A stretch of 64,000 nt of DNA from contig NZ_QOIL01000015.1 in the NCBI RefSeq assembly GCF_003323745.1, positions 1 to 64,000 of the forward strand, written 5' to 3'. This document shows positions 11,319 to 20,564 of the stretch, one piece after another. The position numbers were made by a program, and so were the translations under genes. The notes beneath the pieces are model-generated. The model worked only from the letters and a program-made list of their open reading frames with translations. It was not told the origin of the DNA and searched no databases. The DNA is from Sphaerisporangium album. Lineage in GTDB: Bacteria > Actinomycetota > Actinomycetes > Streptosporangiales > Streptosporangiaceae. Position 1 is the first letter of the stretch. Every line of letters starts with the position of its first letter.

Positions 11319-11426
11319 GTATGGCCATTGGTCAGCTTACGCACCTCCGGACACGGGCGGCAGGGGCTCCAGCGGGTACGCTGACAGATCATCATGTGAG
11401 TCTCGTGTGAACGGACATCGATCGAC

Positions 11427-12740
11427 GTGCACAACGTCGCGGCTAATATCGTTCTCGTCCTGGTCTTCGTGCTGATCGGCGGGTTCTTCGCGGCGGCCGA
11501 GATGGCCATGGTCTCGCTGCGTGAGAGCCAGGTCCGCAGGCTGGCGGAAGAGGGGCGGCGCGGCGCGCGCGTCGCCAAGCTGGCCCGCGACCCCAACCGC
11601 TTCCTGTCCGCCGTGCAGATCGGCATGACCGTCGCCACCGTCCTGTCCGCCGCCGTCGGCGCGGACACCCTCGCGGGGCAGCTCGAACCGCTCCTGACCG
11701 GGTCCTGGCTGCCCGCGCCCACCGCGCGCCCGCTGTCGCTGGTCGTGGTCACCCTCGCCATCTCCTACGTCACGCTCGTGCTCGGCGAGCTCGCCCCCAA
11801 GCGCTTCGCCCGCCAGCGCGCCGAAGGGCTGTCCCTGCTGGTGGCGCCCTTCCTGGACCGCATGGCCGCGCTATCCCGGCCGGTGATCTGGGTGTTGTCC
11901 AAGTCGACCGACGGCATCGTGCGGCTGCTCGGCGGCAACCCCCACGCCGACCGCGCCGCGATGACGACCGAGGAACTGCGCGACATGGTCGTCGGCCACC
12001 AGGAGCTCACCAAGGACGAGCGGGACCTCATCGACGAGGTCTTCACCGCGGGCAAGCGCCACCTGCGCGAGGTGATGCTGCCGCGCACCGAGGTGGAGTT
12101 CATGGCCGCCGACACGCCCCTCGCCGAGGCCGCGATCCTGGCCGCGGCCATGCCGCACTCCCGCTTCCCCGTCTACCGCGACTCCTACGATGACATCGTC
12201 GGGTTCGTCCACGTCCGCGACCTGCTGGACCCGGTGCTCACCGGGCGCATCGAGCCGATCAGCGAGCTGGTGCCGATCAGGCCGGTCAAGCTGCTGCCCG
12301 CCAGCAAGCGGGTGCTGGCCACGCTCACCGAGATGCGCGACGACGGGCAGCACCTGGCCATCGTCGTGGACGAGTACGGCGGCACCGCCGGCATCGTCAC
12401 CATGGAGGACCTGGTCGAGCAGCTCACCGGCGACATCCGCGACGAGTACGACGCCGACGGGCAGTCCGTGCGCCTCGTGGCGGGCGAGATCGAGATCGAG
12501 GGCCTGACCAACCTGGAGGACTTCGCGGGCGAGACCGGCATCCGGCTCCAGGAAGGGCCGTACGAGACGCTCGGCGGCTACATCATGGCCGCGCTCGGCC
12601 GCCTGCCCGAGACGGGGGAGCGGGTGGAGGGGCCCGGGTACACGCTGGTGGTCACCGAGATGGACGGCCGCCGGGTGGCCCGGGTGCGGGTGATCAGACG
12701 GATGGTGCCCGCCGACTCACCGGAGCCCGCCGACGGCTGA
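11427..12740 (+). CDS. CNNM/CBS membrane protein (hemolysin C / CorC family)
   Basis: 437 residues. An N-terminal DUF21/CNNM membrane domain (about 1-190, with [17 protein letters not shown] and [15 protein letters not shown]), then a CBS pair (about 205-330, [34 protein letters not shown]), then a CorC_HlyC domain (about 345-430). The family is linked to magnesium or other cation homeostasis, though many members are uncharacterised. GTG start; divergent from galE. Confidence 0.9.
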   Translation: MHNVAANIVLVLVFVLIGGFFAAAEMAMVSLRESQVRRLAEEGRRGARVAKLARDPNRFLSAVQIGMTVATVLSAAVGADTLAGQLEPLLTGSWLPAPTARPLSLVVVTLAISYVTLVLGELAPKRFARQRAEGLSLLVAPFLDRMAALSRPVIWVLSKSTDGIVRLLGGNPHADRAAMTTEELRDMVVGHQELTKDERDLIDEVFTAGKRHLREVMLPRTEVEFMAADTPLAEAAILAAAMPHSRFPVYRDSYDDIVGFVHVRDLLDPVLTGRIEPISELVPIRPVKLLPASKRVLATLTEMRDDGQHLAIVVDEYGGTAGIVTMEDLVEQLTGDIRDEYDADGQSVRLVAGEIEIEGLTNLEDFAGETGIRLQEGPYETLGGYIMAALGRLPETGERVEGPGYTLVVTEMDGRRVARVRVIRRMVPADSPEPADG

Positions 12741-12788
12741 GGAACCGCGACCCCGGCGTGCGCCGACCGTGCGGACGGTGCCCACCGC

Positions 12789-12815
12789 GACCGTGCCGAC
12801 CGTGCCGACCGTGCC
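12789..12815. repeat. Tandem 9-bp repeat
   Basis: Three exact copies of gaccgtgcc in a row between the CBS protein gene and trpS. Further degenerate copies flank it. The 156-bp gap otherwise holds only the trpS promoter region. Confidence 0.7.
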
Positions 12816-12881
12816 GGCCGCATCGGCCGCACAGACCGTGTCGGGGGTGCCGTCCGCGTCACACGGCGCCCCCGGATCCTG

Positions 12882-12893
12882 ACACAATTGTGT
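12882..12893. promoter_or_regulatory. Palindrome just before trpS
   Basis: acacaattgtgt is a perfect 12-bp palindrome ending 3 bases before the trpS ATG. No Shine-Dalgarno sequence is visible there, so it could overlap a promoter of a nearly leaderless transcript or be a repressor site. Confidence 0.35.
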
Positions 12894-12896
12894 GCT

Positions 12897-13901
12897 ATGG
12901 CCAGACCTCGTGTTCTCTCCGGCATCCAGCCCACCGCCGACTCCTTCCACCTCGGCAACTTCCTCGGTGCCGTGCGTCAGTGGGTCGAGATGCAGGAGAC
13001 CCACGAAAACTTCATCTTCATCGCCGACCTGCACGCGATCACGGTGCACCCCGCGCCCGCCGAGCTGCGGCGCCGCACCCGCGTCTCGGCCGCCCAGCTC
13101 TTCGCCGCCGGCATCGACCCCGAGCGCAGCACGCTGTTCGTGCAGAGCCACATCCGTGAGCACAGCGAGCTGGCCTGGATCCTCATCTGCCAGACCGGAA
13201 TGGGCGAGGCCGCCCGCATGACGCAGTTCAAGGACAAGTCGGCCAAGTACGGCGAGAGCTCCGCCGGGGTGGGCCTGTTCACCTATCCGATCCTCCAGGC
13301 GGCCGACATCCTGATCTACCAGGCCGACCAGGTGCCGGTGGGCGCGGACCAGAAGCAGCACATCGAGCTCACCCGCGACCTCGCCCAGCGGTTCAACAGC
13401 CGGTACGGCGAGACGTTCACCGTCCCGGCGCCCTACATCCTGAAGGAGGTCGAGCGCATCGCCGACCTCCAGGACCCGCTGGCCAAGATGTCCAAGTCGT
13501 CCTCCAGCCCGCAGGGCATCCTGGACGTGCTGGAGGAGCCGGGCCCGCTGCGCAAGAAGATCATGCGCGCGGTGACCGACACCGGGTCCGAGGTGGTCGC
13601 CGACGAGGAGAACAAGCCGGGCGTCACCAACCTGCTGCGCATCCAGTCGGTGCTGACCGGCACCTCGATCGCCGATCTCGAGAAGCGGTACGCGGGCCAG
13701 GGCTACGGCACGTTCAAGAAGGACGTCGCCGAGGTCGTCGTCGACGCCTTCGCGCCGATCCGCGAGCGCACCGAGAAGCTCCTGGCGGACGAGGCCGAGC
13801 TCGACCGGCTGCTCGCCGTCGGCGCCCGCCGCGCCTCGGCGATCGCGCGCCAGACCATGGAGGCGGTACGCGAGCGCGTCGGGTTCCTTCCCCAGCTCTG
13901 A
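12897..13901 (+). CDS. trpS: Tryptophanyl-tRNA synthetase
   Basis: Charges tRNA-Trp. 334 residues, the usual bacterial class Ic length. The HIGH-like motif is FHLGN (near residue 20) following VLSGIQPT, and the KMSKS motif is intact in [10 protein letters not shown] (about 200). [22 protein letters not shown] is the tryptophan-pocket region. ATG 12897 is preferred to an upstream TTG at 12888 because the conserved N-terminus begins there. Confidence 0.96.
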   Translation: MARPRVLSGIQPTADSFHLGNFLGAVRQWVEMQETHENFIFIADLHAITVHPAPAELRRRTRVSAAQLFAAGIDPERSTLFVQSHIREHSELAWILICQTGMGEAARMTQFKDKSAKYGESSAGVGLFTYPILQAADILIYQADQVPVGADQKQHIELTRDLAQRFNSRYGETFTVPAPYILKEVERIADLQDPLAKMSKSSSSPQGILDVLEEPGPLRKKIMRAVTDTGSEVVADEENKPGVTNLLRIQSVLTGTSIADLEKRYAGQGYGTFKKDVAEVVVDAFAPIRERTEKLLADEAELDRLLAVGARRASAIARQTMEAVRERVGFLPQL

Positions 13902-13917
13902 GCCGATCTTCTCGCGG

Positions 13918-13953
13918 CCTTCATGACGTTCTTGGGCAGGAACGTCTTGAAGG
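13918..13953 (+). terminator. Terminator after trpS
   Basis: Arms ccttcatgacgttc (13918-13931) and gaacgtcttgaagg (13940-13953) pair at 13 of 14 positions around an 8-base loop, extended by an outer gcggcc/ggccgc pair. It starts 17 bp after the trpS stop and is followed by a T/C-rich stretch. Confidence 0.65.
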
Positions 13954-14029
13954 TCCGGGGCCGCATTTCTTCCTCGTTCCATGACGATGCCTGTCCGCAT
14001 ACCGTACGCCTGCTGGGTAGGTGGCCAGG

Positions 14030-14971
14030 ATGGGAAGCGTGTGGGCCCGGCTCATGCGGCGCGTCGACGCCGTCAAAGAGTGGGGCAGGATCCGGACGGA
14101 GCTGTTGCGCGTCCGCTGGCCCTGGCTCGACCATCTGATCCGCACGTTCCACCGCTACCAGAGCCTGCGGGGCGACCGGCTGGCGGGCGCGGTGACGTAC
14201 TTCGCGTTCCTGTCGTTCTTCCCGCTCATGGCGCTGGCCTTCGCCGTGTTCGGGTACTTCCTCGCGGTGAACCCGCACGCGCTGAGCACCCTGGAGGCCG
14301 CCGTCAACCGGCAGCTTCCCGGGCTGGCCGGCCAGCTCCAGATCAAGCGGCTCGCCGAGGCCCGCGCAGGCGCCGGGCTCATCGGCCTGCTGGGCCTGGC
14401 CTACGCGGGCATCGGGGCCGTGGACGCGCTGCGCGACGCCCTGCACGAGATCTGCGTGAGCTGCGAGCCCCCGATGAACTGGTTCGTGGCCCGGCTGCGC
14501 GATCTCGCGGCGCTGCTGATGATCGGCCTCACGCTCGTGCTGTCGGTGCTGGTGGGCGGCTTCGCCGTGCAGGCCACGGGGACGGTCCTCGGCTGGTTCG
14601 GCGCGCAGGGCTCGCTGCTCGCGACCGTGCTGGTGCGGACGGCCGGTGTGCTGCTCGGCGTCGGCGCGGACATGCTGGTGTTCCTGATCATCCTGGCCTG
14701 GCTGGCCAGGATCCGTAAGCCGTGGCGGTACCTGCTCAAGGGCGCCCTGCTGGGCGCGATCGGCTTCGGCGTGCTCAAGCAGGTCGCGTCGCTCCTGCTC
14801 GCGCACACGCTGTCCAACCCGATCTACGGGGCCTTCGCGGTGGTCGTCGGCCTGCTCATCTGGATCAACCTGTCCGTGCGCTGGGCGCTGTACGTCGCGG
14901 CGTGGACGTCCACCGCCGATGGCGCCCCGCCGCCCGAGCCCACGCCGGCCCCGGCCAGCGGGTACGTGTGA
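14030..14971 (+). CDS. YihY/BrkB family membrane protein
   Basis: 313 residues with about six hydrophobic helices. Family signatures are RSLRGDRLAGAVTYFAFLSFFPLMA-type N-terminal region (here QSLRGDRLAGAVTYFAFL), and LLIWINLSVRWALYVAAW in the last helix. YihY was once called ribonuclease BN but the family is an uncharacterised inner-membrane protein, possibly a transporter. ATG 14030 or the GTG at 14021 are both possible. Confidence 0.88.
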   Translation: MGSVWARLMRRVDAVKEWGRIRTELLRVRWPWLDHLIRTFHRYQSLRGDRLAGAVTYFAFLSFFPLMALAFAVFGYFLAVNPHALSTLEAAVNRQLPGLAGQLQIKRLAEARAGAGLIGLLGLAYAGIGAVDALRDALHEICVSCEPPMNWFVARLRDLAALLMIGLTLVLSVLVGGFAVQATGTVLGWFGAQGSLLATVLVRTAGVLLGVGADMLVFLIILAWLARIRKPWRYLLKGALLGAIGFGVLKQVASLLLAHTLSNPIYGAFAVVVGLLIWINLSVRWALYVAAWTSTADGAPPPEPTPAPASGYV

Positions 14972-14975
14972 CGCG

Positions 14976-16115
14976 TCAGGGGGCCACGCCCTCGTCGCCG
15001 GGACGGGGGCCCGCTCCCGGCCGGGAGCGCCGGCGCACGCCGTACACGACCCAGGCGACGCCGCCGAGCAGCCCGACCGCGACTACCAGCGCCCCGATGC
15101 CCACGACCGGGGAGTCGTGCGCGGCCTCGACGGGCCTGGCGGGCGCCGGAGCCACCCTGGCGGGGCCGCCCACGGGCTTGGTGGGCTTGACCTTCGGGAC
15201 GGGGGCGACCAGCGTGCCGACGGGCTGTACGTTGCCGCGCGCGGCGAAGCCCCAGTCGAGCAGTTCCTGGACCTCACCCCAGAACGACCCCTCGTGGCGC
15301 ATGACCGAGACGATGATCGTGTGGCCGTCGCGGCGGGCGGCGCCGACGAAGCTGCCCAGCGCCTTGGTCGTGTAGCCGTTCTTGACGCCGATCATGCCGG
15401 GGTACTTGCCGAGCAGCCTGTTGTGGTTGGCGATCTCGTAGTGCTTGCCCTCGGGCGCGGGGAACTTGGCGATCTTGGTGCCGACGTACTCGCGGAAGTC
15501 GGCGCTGGCGAGCCCCGCGCGGGCGATCAGCGCGAGGTCGTAGGCCGAACTGCTCTGGCCGGGCTGGTCCAGGCCGTTCGGCGTCTTGGCGACGGTGTCG
15601 AGGGCCTGGAGCCGCTTGGCCTCGGCGTTCATGTCGGCGAGGGTGCGCGCGAGGCCGCCGTTGGCCTCGGCGAGCGCCACGGCGGCGTCGTTGCCCGAGA
15701 CCATCATGAGCGCGCGGAGCAGGTCGTGGACCTTGTAGATCTTGTTCGGGGTGAGGCCGACGGCGCTGCCCTCGACGTTGCACGCGTCCTGGCTCGGCTT
15801 GATGATCTTGTTTTTGTCCAGGCGGGGGATGAGGGTGACGGCCGTGAGGATCTTCAGGGTACTGGCGGGCGCGTGACGCCCGTGCGGGTCCTTGGCGGCG
15901 AGGATCTGGCCGGTGTCGGCGTCGGCGACCAGGAAGGAGGACGCCTCGCTCTTGGGCAGCGGCTTGGCGCCCGTGCCGACCACGACGCCCCGCTGTCCCA
16001 GCATGACGCCCCCGATGGGCGCGCCGTCGTCGGACGCCGCGCGCGCCTGGACCGGGGTGACGAACGCGAGTCCCCCGATGAGCGTGGTCGCTACTGCTAC
16101 GTGCTTCATCCCCAT
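14976..16115 (-). CDS. dacA: D-alanyl-D-alanine carboxypeptidase (PBP5/DacA type)
   Basis: Trims the terminal D-Ala from peptidoglycan stem peptides outside the membrane. A Sec signal (MKHVAVATTLIGG...VQARA) is followed by the S11 serine peptidase motifs: SxxK in PASTLKILTA, SxN in MVSGNDAAVAL, and KNG in GVKNGYTT where most enzymes have KTG. Near the C-terminus a proline-rich linker, a membrane helix (GIGALVVAVGLLGGVAWVVYG) and basic residues anchor it. Starts at ATG 16115 or 16109. Divergent from the SCO4848-type gene, the same neighbourhood as in Streptomyces. Confidence 0.92.
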   Translation of the reverse strand: MGMKHVAVATTLIGGLAFVTPVQARAASDDGAPIGGVMLGQRGVVVGTGAKPLPKSEASSFLVADADTGQILAAKDPHGRHAPASTLKILTAVTLIPRLDKNKIIKPSQDACNVEGSAVGLTPNKIYKVHDLLRALMMVSGNDAAVALAEANGGLARTLADMNAEAKRLQALDTVAKTPNGLDQPGQSSSAYDLALIARAGLASADFREYVGTKIAKFPAPEGKHYEIANHNRLLGKYPGMIGVKNGYTTKALGSFVGAARRDGHTIIVSVMRHEGSFWGEVQELLDWGFAARGNVQPVGTLVAPVPKVKPTKPVGGPARVAPAPARPVEAAHDSPVVGIGALVVAVGLLGGVAWVVYGVRRRSRPGAGPRPGDEGVAP

Positions 16116-16204
16116 AGGGCAATCACTGTAGCTTTGTCGCTTTTCGCGTGGGGCAAGACACGACAAAGATCGCGAAGGTGCTGGTCAGGAACCGTGGCGG
16201 TATC

Positions 16205-16432
16205 ATGAAGGTGGTGAAGATGACCCGACGCGTCGCCGCGTTTCTCCTGGCCCTGGCCGCTTTCATGGTCTTCGAGTGGATCAACCTCGGCTTCAACCTG
16301 GCCGACGGCCACCCCACGGCCTTCTACGTGGTGCACGGCATTCTGATCGCGGTGAACCTGATCCTGGCCCTGGTGGTCGCGGCCCTCGGCTGGCGTGCCT
16401 GGCGTGCGGCCGGACGTCAGCGCGGCATATAA
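16205..16432 (+). CDS. SCO4848 family membrane protein
   Basis: 75 residues, two hydrophobic helices (VAAFLLALAAFMVFEWINL and VVHGILIAVNLILALVVAALGW) separated by a short loop NLADGHPTAFY, and a basic C-terminus. This matches the small SCO4848-type family, whose gene lies next to a D-Ala-D-Ala carboxypeptidase in Streptomyces as it does here. Function unknown; a role beside cell-wall trimming is suggested only by the conserved context. The start may also be ATG 16220 or a GTG further upstream (16148). Confidence 0.75.
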   Translation: MKVVKMTRRVAAFLLALAAFMVFEWINLGFNLADGHPTAFYVVHGILIAVNLILALVVAALGWRAWRAAGRQRGI

Positions 16433-16570
16433 CCCCCCCTGCGCGGGCAGAGAAGGTAACGACCGTTTTGCGGTTGACCGTGCATGCATGGGTGCCGTCT
16501 CCGCTTTGGTGACCGACGCCTGGAAAGCCGCAAGTGACGGAGTACTGGGGTAACCCTACGGGTTGGCCGA

Positions 16571-16588
16571 TTCCGCTGCGTAGCGGAA
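16571..16588 (+). promoter_or_regulatory. Leader hairpin before the glutamate-cysteine ligase gene
   Basis: ttccgct-gcgt-agcggaa, a perfect 7-bp stem with 4-base loop, 36 bp upstream of the GTG start. The 190-bp gap between the SCO4848-type gene and this start otherwise holds no gene. Confidence 0.3.
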
Positions 16589-16623
16589 ACTCGGCTTGAG
16601 ACCATTGCCTTTGGAGGCGTGCC

Positions 16624-17805
16624 GTGACAATCGAGTTCAATCCATCGCGCGGCCCGACGCTGGGCGTCGAATGGGAACTCCAGCTTGTCGACACGCGTAC
16701 GAGACGCCTCCGCCAGGACGCCCGCCAGGTACTCGAGGCGATCCCCGAGCTGAGCGAGAGCCCCCGGCCCAAGGTCATGCACGAGCTGATGCAGTCCCAG
16801 CTCGAAGTGATCACGGACGTCTGCCACACCGCGTCGGAGGCCGTCGAGGACCTCCGGCGGACGATCGAGCGCGTGCGCGAGGTCGTCGAGCCGCGAGGAA
16901 TGTCCCTGGCCTGCACCGGCACCCATGCCATCAGCGACTGGCGCGAGGCGGTCTACGCACCGGTCCAGAGGTACGCGGAACTGGTCGAAGAGATGCAGTG
17001 GCTGGCATGGAGGATCCAAACTTTTGGCGTACACGTCCACGTGGGGGTGCGGGAAAGGGATAAAGTCATCCCCATCGTCAACGCACTTGCGGCCTACCTG
17101 CCGCATTTCCTCGCGCTGACGGCCTCCAGCCCGTACTGGGGCGGCCAAGACACCGGGCTCGCCTCCAGCAGGGCCATAGTCTTCGGCGCGCTGCCCACCG
17201 CCGGGCCGCCGCAGATGCTGGCCGACTGGGCCGAGTTCGAAGAGTACATGGACACCCTGAAGCGCGCGGGGACCATCAAAAGCATCAAAGAGGTGTGGTG
17301 GGATATCCGCCCGCACCCTGACTTCGGCACGATTGAGATTCGAATGTTCGACGGTATACCGACGCTCAGAGAGGTCGGGATGGTCACGGCGTTGTCGCAG
17401 TGCCTGATCCAGCAGTTCGATCAGCAGCTCGACCGGGGCTACCGCCTGCCGCATCCCGCCCCGTGGGTCGTGCGCGACAACAAGTGGCGCGCCACCCGCT
17501 ACGGCCTGGACGCCACGGTCATCACCGACGACAACGGCACCACCGCGCCCGTCCGCGACATGCTGTACGAGCTGGCCCGCGAGCTGGCGCCGATGTCCGA
17601 GCGGCTGGGCTGCGCCGACGAACTCGCCGTCGTGTCGGACGTGCTGGAGCGGGGCAACTCCTGCGAGCGCCAGCGCGCGATTCTTTCCGGAGGCGGCACC
17701 CTTGACGACATCGTGGACGCCACGCTCGTCGAGCTCGCGGAGGACCGCTTCGTCACCACCAATCTGAGGACGTCGAACGGGGCGATCGGCCATGCTGGCA
17801 CGTGA
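16624..17805 (+). CDS. YbdK-type glutamate-cysteine ligase family protein
   Basis: 393 residues of the GCS2 carboxylate-amine ligase family: TLGVEWELQLVD at the N-terminus (metal-binding Glu), HELMQSQLEVIT, GTHAISDWREA, TFGVHVHVGV, and DIRPHPDFGTIEIRMFDG. Members ligate glutamate to cysteine or to a related amine with weak or unknown physiological role. GTG start with GGAGG upstream. The stop overlaps the start of the next gene by 14 bases, so the two are cotranslated. Confidence 0.9.
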   Translation: MTIEFNPSRGPTLGVEWELQLVDTRTRRLRQDARQVLEAIPELSESPRPKVMHELMQSQLEVITDVCHTASEAVEDLRRTIERVREVVEPRGMSLACTGTHAISDWREAVYAPVQRYAELVEEMQWLAWRIQTFGVHVHVGVRERDKVIPIVNALAAYLPHFLALTASSPYWGGQDTGLASSRAIVFGALPTAGPPQMLADWAEFEEYMDTLKRAGTIKSIKEVWWDIRPHPDFGTIEIRMFDGIPTLREVGMVTALSQCLIQQFDQQLDRGYRLPHPAPWVVRDNKWRATRYGLDATVITDDNGTTAPVRDMLYELARELAPMSERLGCADELAVVSDVLERGNSCERQRAILSGGGTLDDIVDATLVELAEDRFVTTNLRTSNGAIGHAGT

Positions 17806-19030
17806 TCTACGGGGGGAGCTCGACGCTTTCCTGAGGGTGCACGAGCGCCCTCTCATAGATTTCCGGCGCGACCTCCACGCTCACCCCGAGCTCGGTTTCG
17901 TGGAGTACCGCACCACCGAGCGCATCGCGGAGCGCCTCACCGAGGCCGGCCTGACGCCGGTGCCGCTGCCCCGGGGCACCGGCCTGATCTGCGACATCGG
18001 CAGCGGCGACGGCCCCACCGTCGCGCTGCGCGCCGACATCGACGCGCTCCCCCTGCCGGACGAGAAGGACGTCCCCTACCGCTCGACCGTCCCCGGCGTC
18101 TGCCACGCCTGTGGCCACGACGTCCACACCGCCATCGTCCTCGGCACCGGCCTGTTCCTCGCCGAGCAGGCGGCGGCGGGGCTGCTGCCCGGTCGCGTCC
18201 GCCTGATCTTCCAGCCCGCCGAGGAGGTCATGCCCGGCGGCGCGCTGCGGGTGCTGGAGGCCGGGGGCATCAGCGGCGTCGACCGCATCTTCGGCCTGCA
18301 CTGCGACCCCCGGCTGGAGGTCGGGCAGCTCGGCCTTCGCGTCGGCCCGATCACCGGCGCCTGCGACAAGGTCAGCGTCCGGGTCGCCGGTCCCGGCGGC
18401 CACACCGCCCGCCCCCACCTCACCGCCGACCTGGTCTTCGCCCTCGCCAAGATCGTCACCGAGCTCCCCGCCGCGCTGAGCAGGCGCGTCGACCCCCGCG
18501 TGTCGCTCTCGCTGGTCTGGGGACGGGTGCAGGCCGGCTCGGTCGCCAACGCCATCCCCGACGACGGCGTGGCCGAGGGCACGATCCGCTGCCTGGACGA
18601 GCAGGCGTGGCACGAGGCCCCCGACCTGTTCAAGTCCCTGCTCGACTCGGTGGCCATCGCCTACGGCGTCGAGGCCGAGATGAACTACGTCCGCGGCGTC
18701 CCCCCCACCATCAACGAGTCGACCAGCGTCCACATGCTGCGCGACGCCGCGGGCCACGTGCTCGGCCCCGACGCCGCAGTCCCCACCCCCCAGTCGCTCG
18801 GCGGCGAGGACTTCGGGTGGTACCTGGAGTCGGTCCCCGGCGCGTACGCCCGGCTCGGGGTGCGCACGCCCGGCGACACCCGGCGGATCGACATCCACCA
18901 GGGCACCTTCGACGTCGACGAGAAGTGCGTCGGCGTCGGGGTCGGCGTGCTGGCCGCCACCGCGCTCACCGCGCTGTGGGACGGCTGCCGCGCCCCGGCC
19001 GACGAGGCCGCCGAGCCCGTCACCGCCTGA
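17792..19030 (+). CDS. M20 family metallo-amidohydrolase
   Basis: 412 residues of the M20D amidohydrolase/carboxypeptidase group. Metal-binding motifs are visible: RADIDALPLPDE, CHACGHDVHTAIVLG, and FQPAEEVMPGG (catalytic Glu pair); GGEDFGWYLE near the C-terminus supplies the last ligand. Substrates are N-acylated amino acids or peptides. Overlap with the glutamate-cysteine ligase-like gene suggests a shared substrate route, for example release of an acylated amino acid; this is inference. A terminator follows directly. Confidence 0.9.
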   Translation: MLARDLRGELDAFLRVHERPLIDFRRDLHAHPELGFVEYRTTERIAERLTEAGLTPVPLPRGTGLICDIGSGDGPTVALRADIDALPLPDEKDVPYRSTVPGVCHACGHDVHTAIVLGTGLFLAEQAAAGLLPGRVRLIFQPAEEVMPGGALRVLEAGGISGVDRIFGLHCDPRLEVGQLGLRVGPITGACDKVSVRVAGPGGHTARPHLTADLVFALAKIVTELPAALSRRVDPRVSLSLVWGRVQAGSVANAIPDDGVAEGTIRCLDEQAWHEAPDLFKSLLDSVAIAYGVEAEMNYVRGVPPTINESTSVHMLRDAAGHVLGPDAAVPTPQSLGGEDFGWYLESVPGAYARLGVRTPGDTRRIDIHQGTFDVDEKCVGVGVGVLAATALTALWDGCRAPADEAAEPVTA

Positions 19031-19035
19031 GCCGG

Positions 19036-19080
19036 GTCGGGTACACCGGGGGCCCTCGTATGGCGTCCCCGGTGTCCGAC
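19036..19080 (+). terminator. Terminator after the M20 gene
   Basis: gtcgg-gt-acaccgggg pairs with ccccggtgtccgac (14 bp with a 2-base bulge, 15-base loop), beginning 5 bp after the stop. Confidence 0.7.
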
Positions 19081-19250
19081 CGCGTGGTTTCGCAGGTCAC
19101 AGGGCGGCCTGAGCTGCATAACGGACCTATTTCGGACCTGGGCTGCGGTTTGGCCAACTCCGGGCGAACAACTATCTTCCGTGCAGGGTTGCCGTGCGTT
19201 CCTTCGCGCGTGCACACGAGTTGGACGGCGAAGACACGGAAGGAGTCATC

Positions 19251-20327
19251 TTGCTCCGCGATCACGCAAGCAAGTTGGCCGCCACGGCGGCGGCGGGGGC
19301 CATGCTCATGGCCGTCGCGGCCTGCGGTGGCAGCAGCGACACCGGCACGGACACCGCGACGCAGGGCGCGACGACGGGCGCGAGCTCGGCGCCGGCGGCG
19401 AGCGGGCCCAAGGTCGGCCTGGCGTACGACATCGGAGGCCGGGGCGACCAGTCGTTCAACGACGCCGCCGCGGCGGGCCTGGAGAAGGCCGAGGCCGAGC
19501 TCAAGATCCCCAAGCCCAAGGAGCTGGAGGCCAGCCCCGGCGAGACCGGCGCGCAGAAGGAGGAGCGCCTGCGCCTGCTCGCCGAGGGCAAGTACAACCC
19601 GATCATCGCGGTCGGCTTCGCCTACTCGGAGGCCATCAAGAAGGTCGCCACCGAGTTCCCCGACACCAAGTTCGCGATCATCGACGACCAGGTGGCCGGG
19701 CCGAACATCTCCAACCTGGTCTTCGCCGAGAACGAGGGCTCGTTCCTGGTGGGCGCCGCGGCGGCCCTGAAGTCCAAGAAGGACCACATCGGCTTCGTCG
19801 GCGGCGTCCAGGTGCCGCTGATCAAGAAGTTCGAGGTCGGCTACACCAAGGGTGCCCAGGCCGTGAAGCCGGACATCAAGGTCGACGTCAAGTACCTCAC
19901 CCAGCCCCCGGACTTCGCCGGCTTCAACGACCCGGCCAAGGGCAAGACCGCGGCGCAGGGCATGTACGACGCGGGCGCCGACGTCGTCTACCAGGCGGCC
20001 GGCGGCTCGGGCGGCGGCGTCTTCGAGGCCGCCAAGGCGGCCAAGGGCATGGCGATCGGCGTCGACTCCGACCAGGCGCTCACGGCCGACCCGGGCGTGC
20101 GCGACGTCATCATGACCTCCATGCTCAAGAAGGTCGACGTCGCGGTGTTCGACTTCCTCAAGAGCTTCGTGGACGGCACGGTCAAGGCCGGCCCGACCAC
20201 CTACGACCTCAAGGCGGGCGGCGTCGACTACTCGACCACCGGCGGCCAGGTCGACGACATCAAGGCCAAGCTCGACGAGTACAAGCAGAAGATCGTCAAC
20301 GGCGAGATCACGGTTCCGGCCGAGTGA
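19251..20327 (+). CDS. BMP family nucleoside-binding lipoprotein
   Basis: Substrate-binding subunit of the ABC importer encoded downstream. 358 residues. Lipoprotein signal with lipobox VAAC, Cys at about residue 25. Family blocks: VGLAYDIGGRGDQSFNDAA, AVGFAYSEAIKKVATEFPD, FLVGAAAALKSKK, GFVGG and VYQAAGGSGGGVFEA. The TTG start at 19251 is chosen because AAGGAG lies 5 bases upstream and the signal peptide begins there. BMP proteins such as PnrA/NupN bind purine or other nucleosides, and the neighbouring cdd, deoA, add and punA support that. Confidence 0.93.
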   Translation: MLRDHASKLAATAAAGAMLMAVAACGGSSDTGTDTATQGATTGASSAPAASGPKVGLAYDIGGRGDQSFNDAAAAGLEKAEAELKIPKPKELEASPGETGAQKEERLRLLAEGKYNPIIAVGFAYSEAIKKVATEFPDTKFAIIDDQVAGPNISNLVFAENEGSFLVGAAAALKSKKDHIGFVGGVQVPLIKKFEVGYTKGAQAVKPDIKVDVKYLTQPPDFAGFNDPAKGKTAAQGMYDAGADVVYQAAGGSGGGVFEAAKAAKGMAIGVDSDQALTADPGVRDVIMTSMLKKVDVAVFDFLKSFVDGTVKAGPTTYDLKAGGVDYSTTGGQVDDIKAKLDEYKQKIVNGEITVPAE

Positions 20328-20340
20328 CGCGCTGAAAGAC

Positions 20341-20375
20341 GCAGGGGCCCGGCGGCCGTACCACCGGGCCCCTGC
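20341..20375 (+). terminator. Stem-loop between the binding protein and its ABC ATPase
   Basis: gcaggggcccgg / ccgggcccctgc, a perfect 12-bp stem with 11-base loop, 13 bp after the lipoprotein stop. Partial termination or 3' end protection here would give more binding protein than membrane components. Confidence 0.7.
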
Positions 20376-20564
20376 GGCTACCGTCGGTACGCCCACGGGG
20401 CCGCGTCCGCCCACAAGGCGAGCCGGTGCTCCAGGAGGTTCCCCCGTACGCCCGCGTGCCCGGCCGCAGCCCTGAGACCCTCACCTGGTTCCCACCCGGT
20501 TCCGCCGACCAGGCCCGGCCGGCACGCCCACGAGGCCCATCCGTCCGCCAACGAGGCCATCCGC

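Noticed and set aside
11273-11761. N-terminal extension of galE upstream of the GTG
   Set aside because: No homology to epimerases, crosses the divergent CBS protein gene, while the GTG at 11272 has a good ribosome site.
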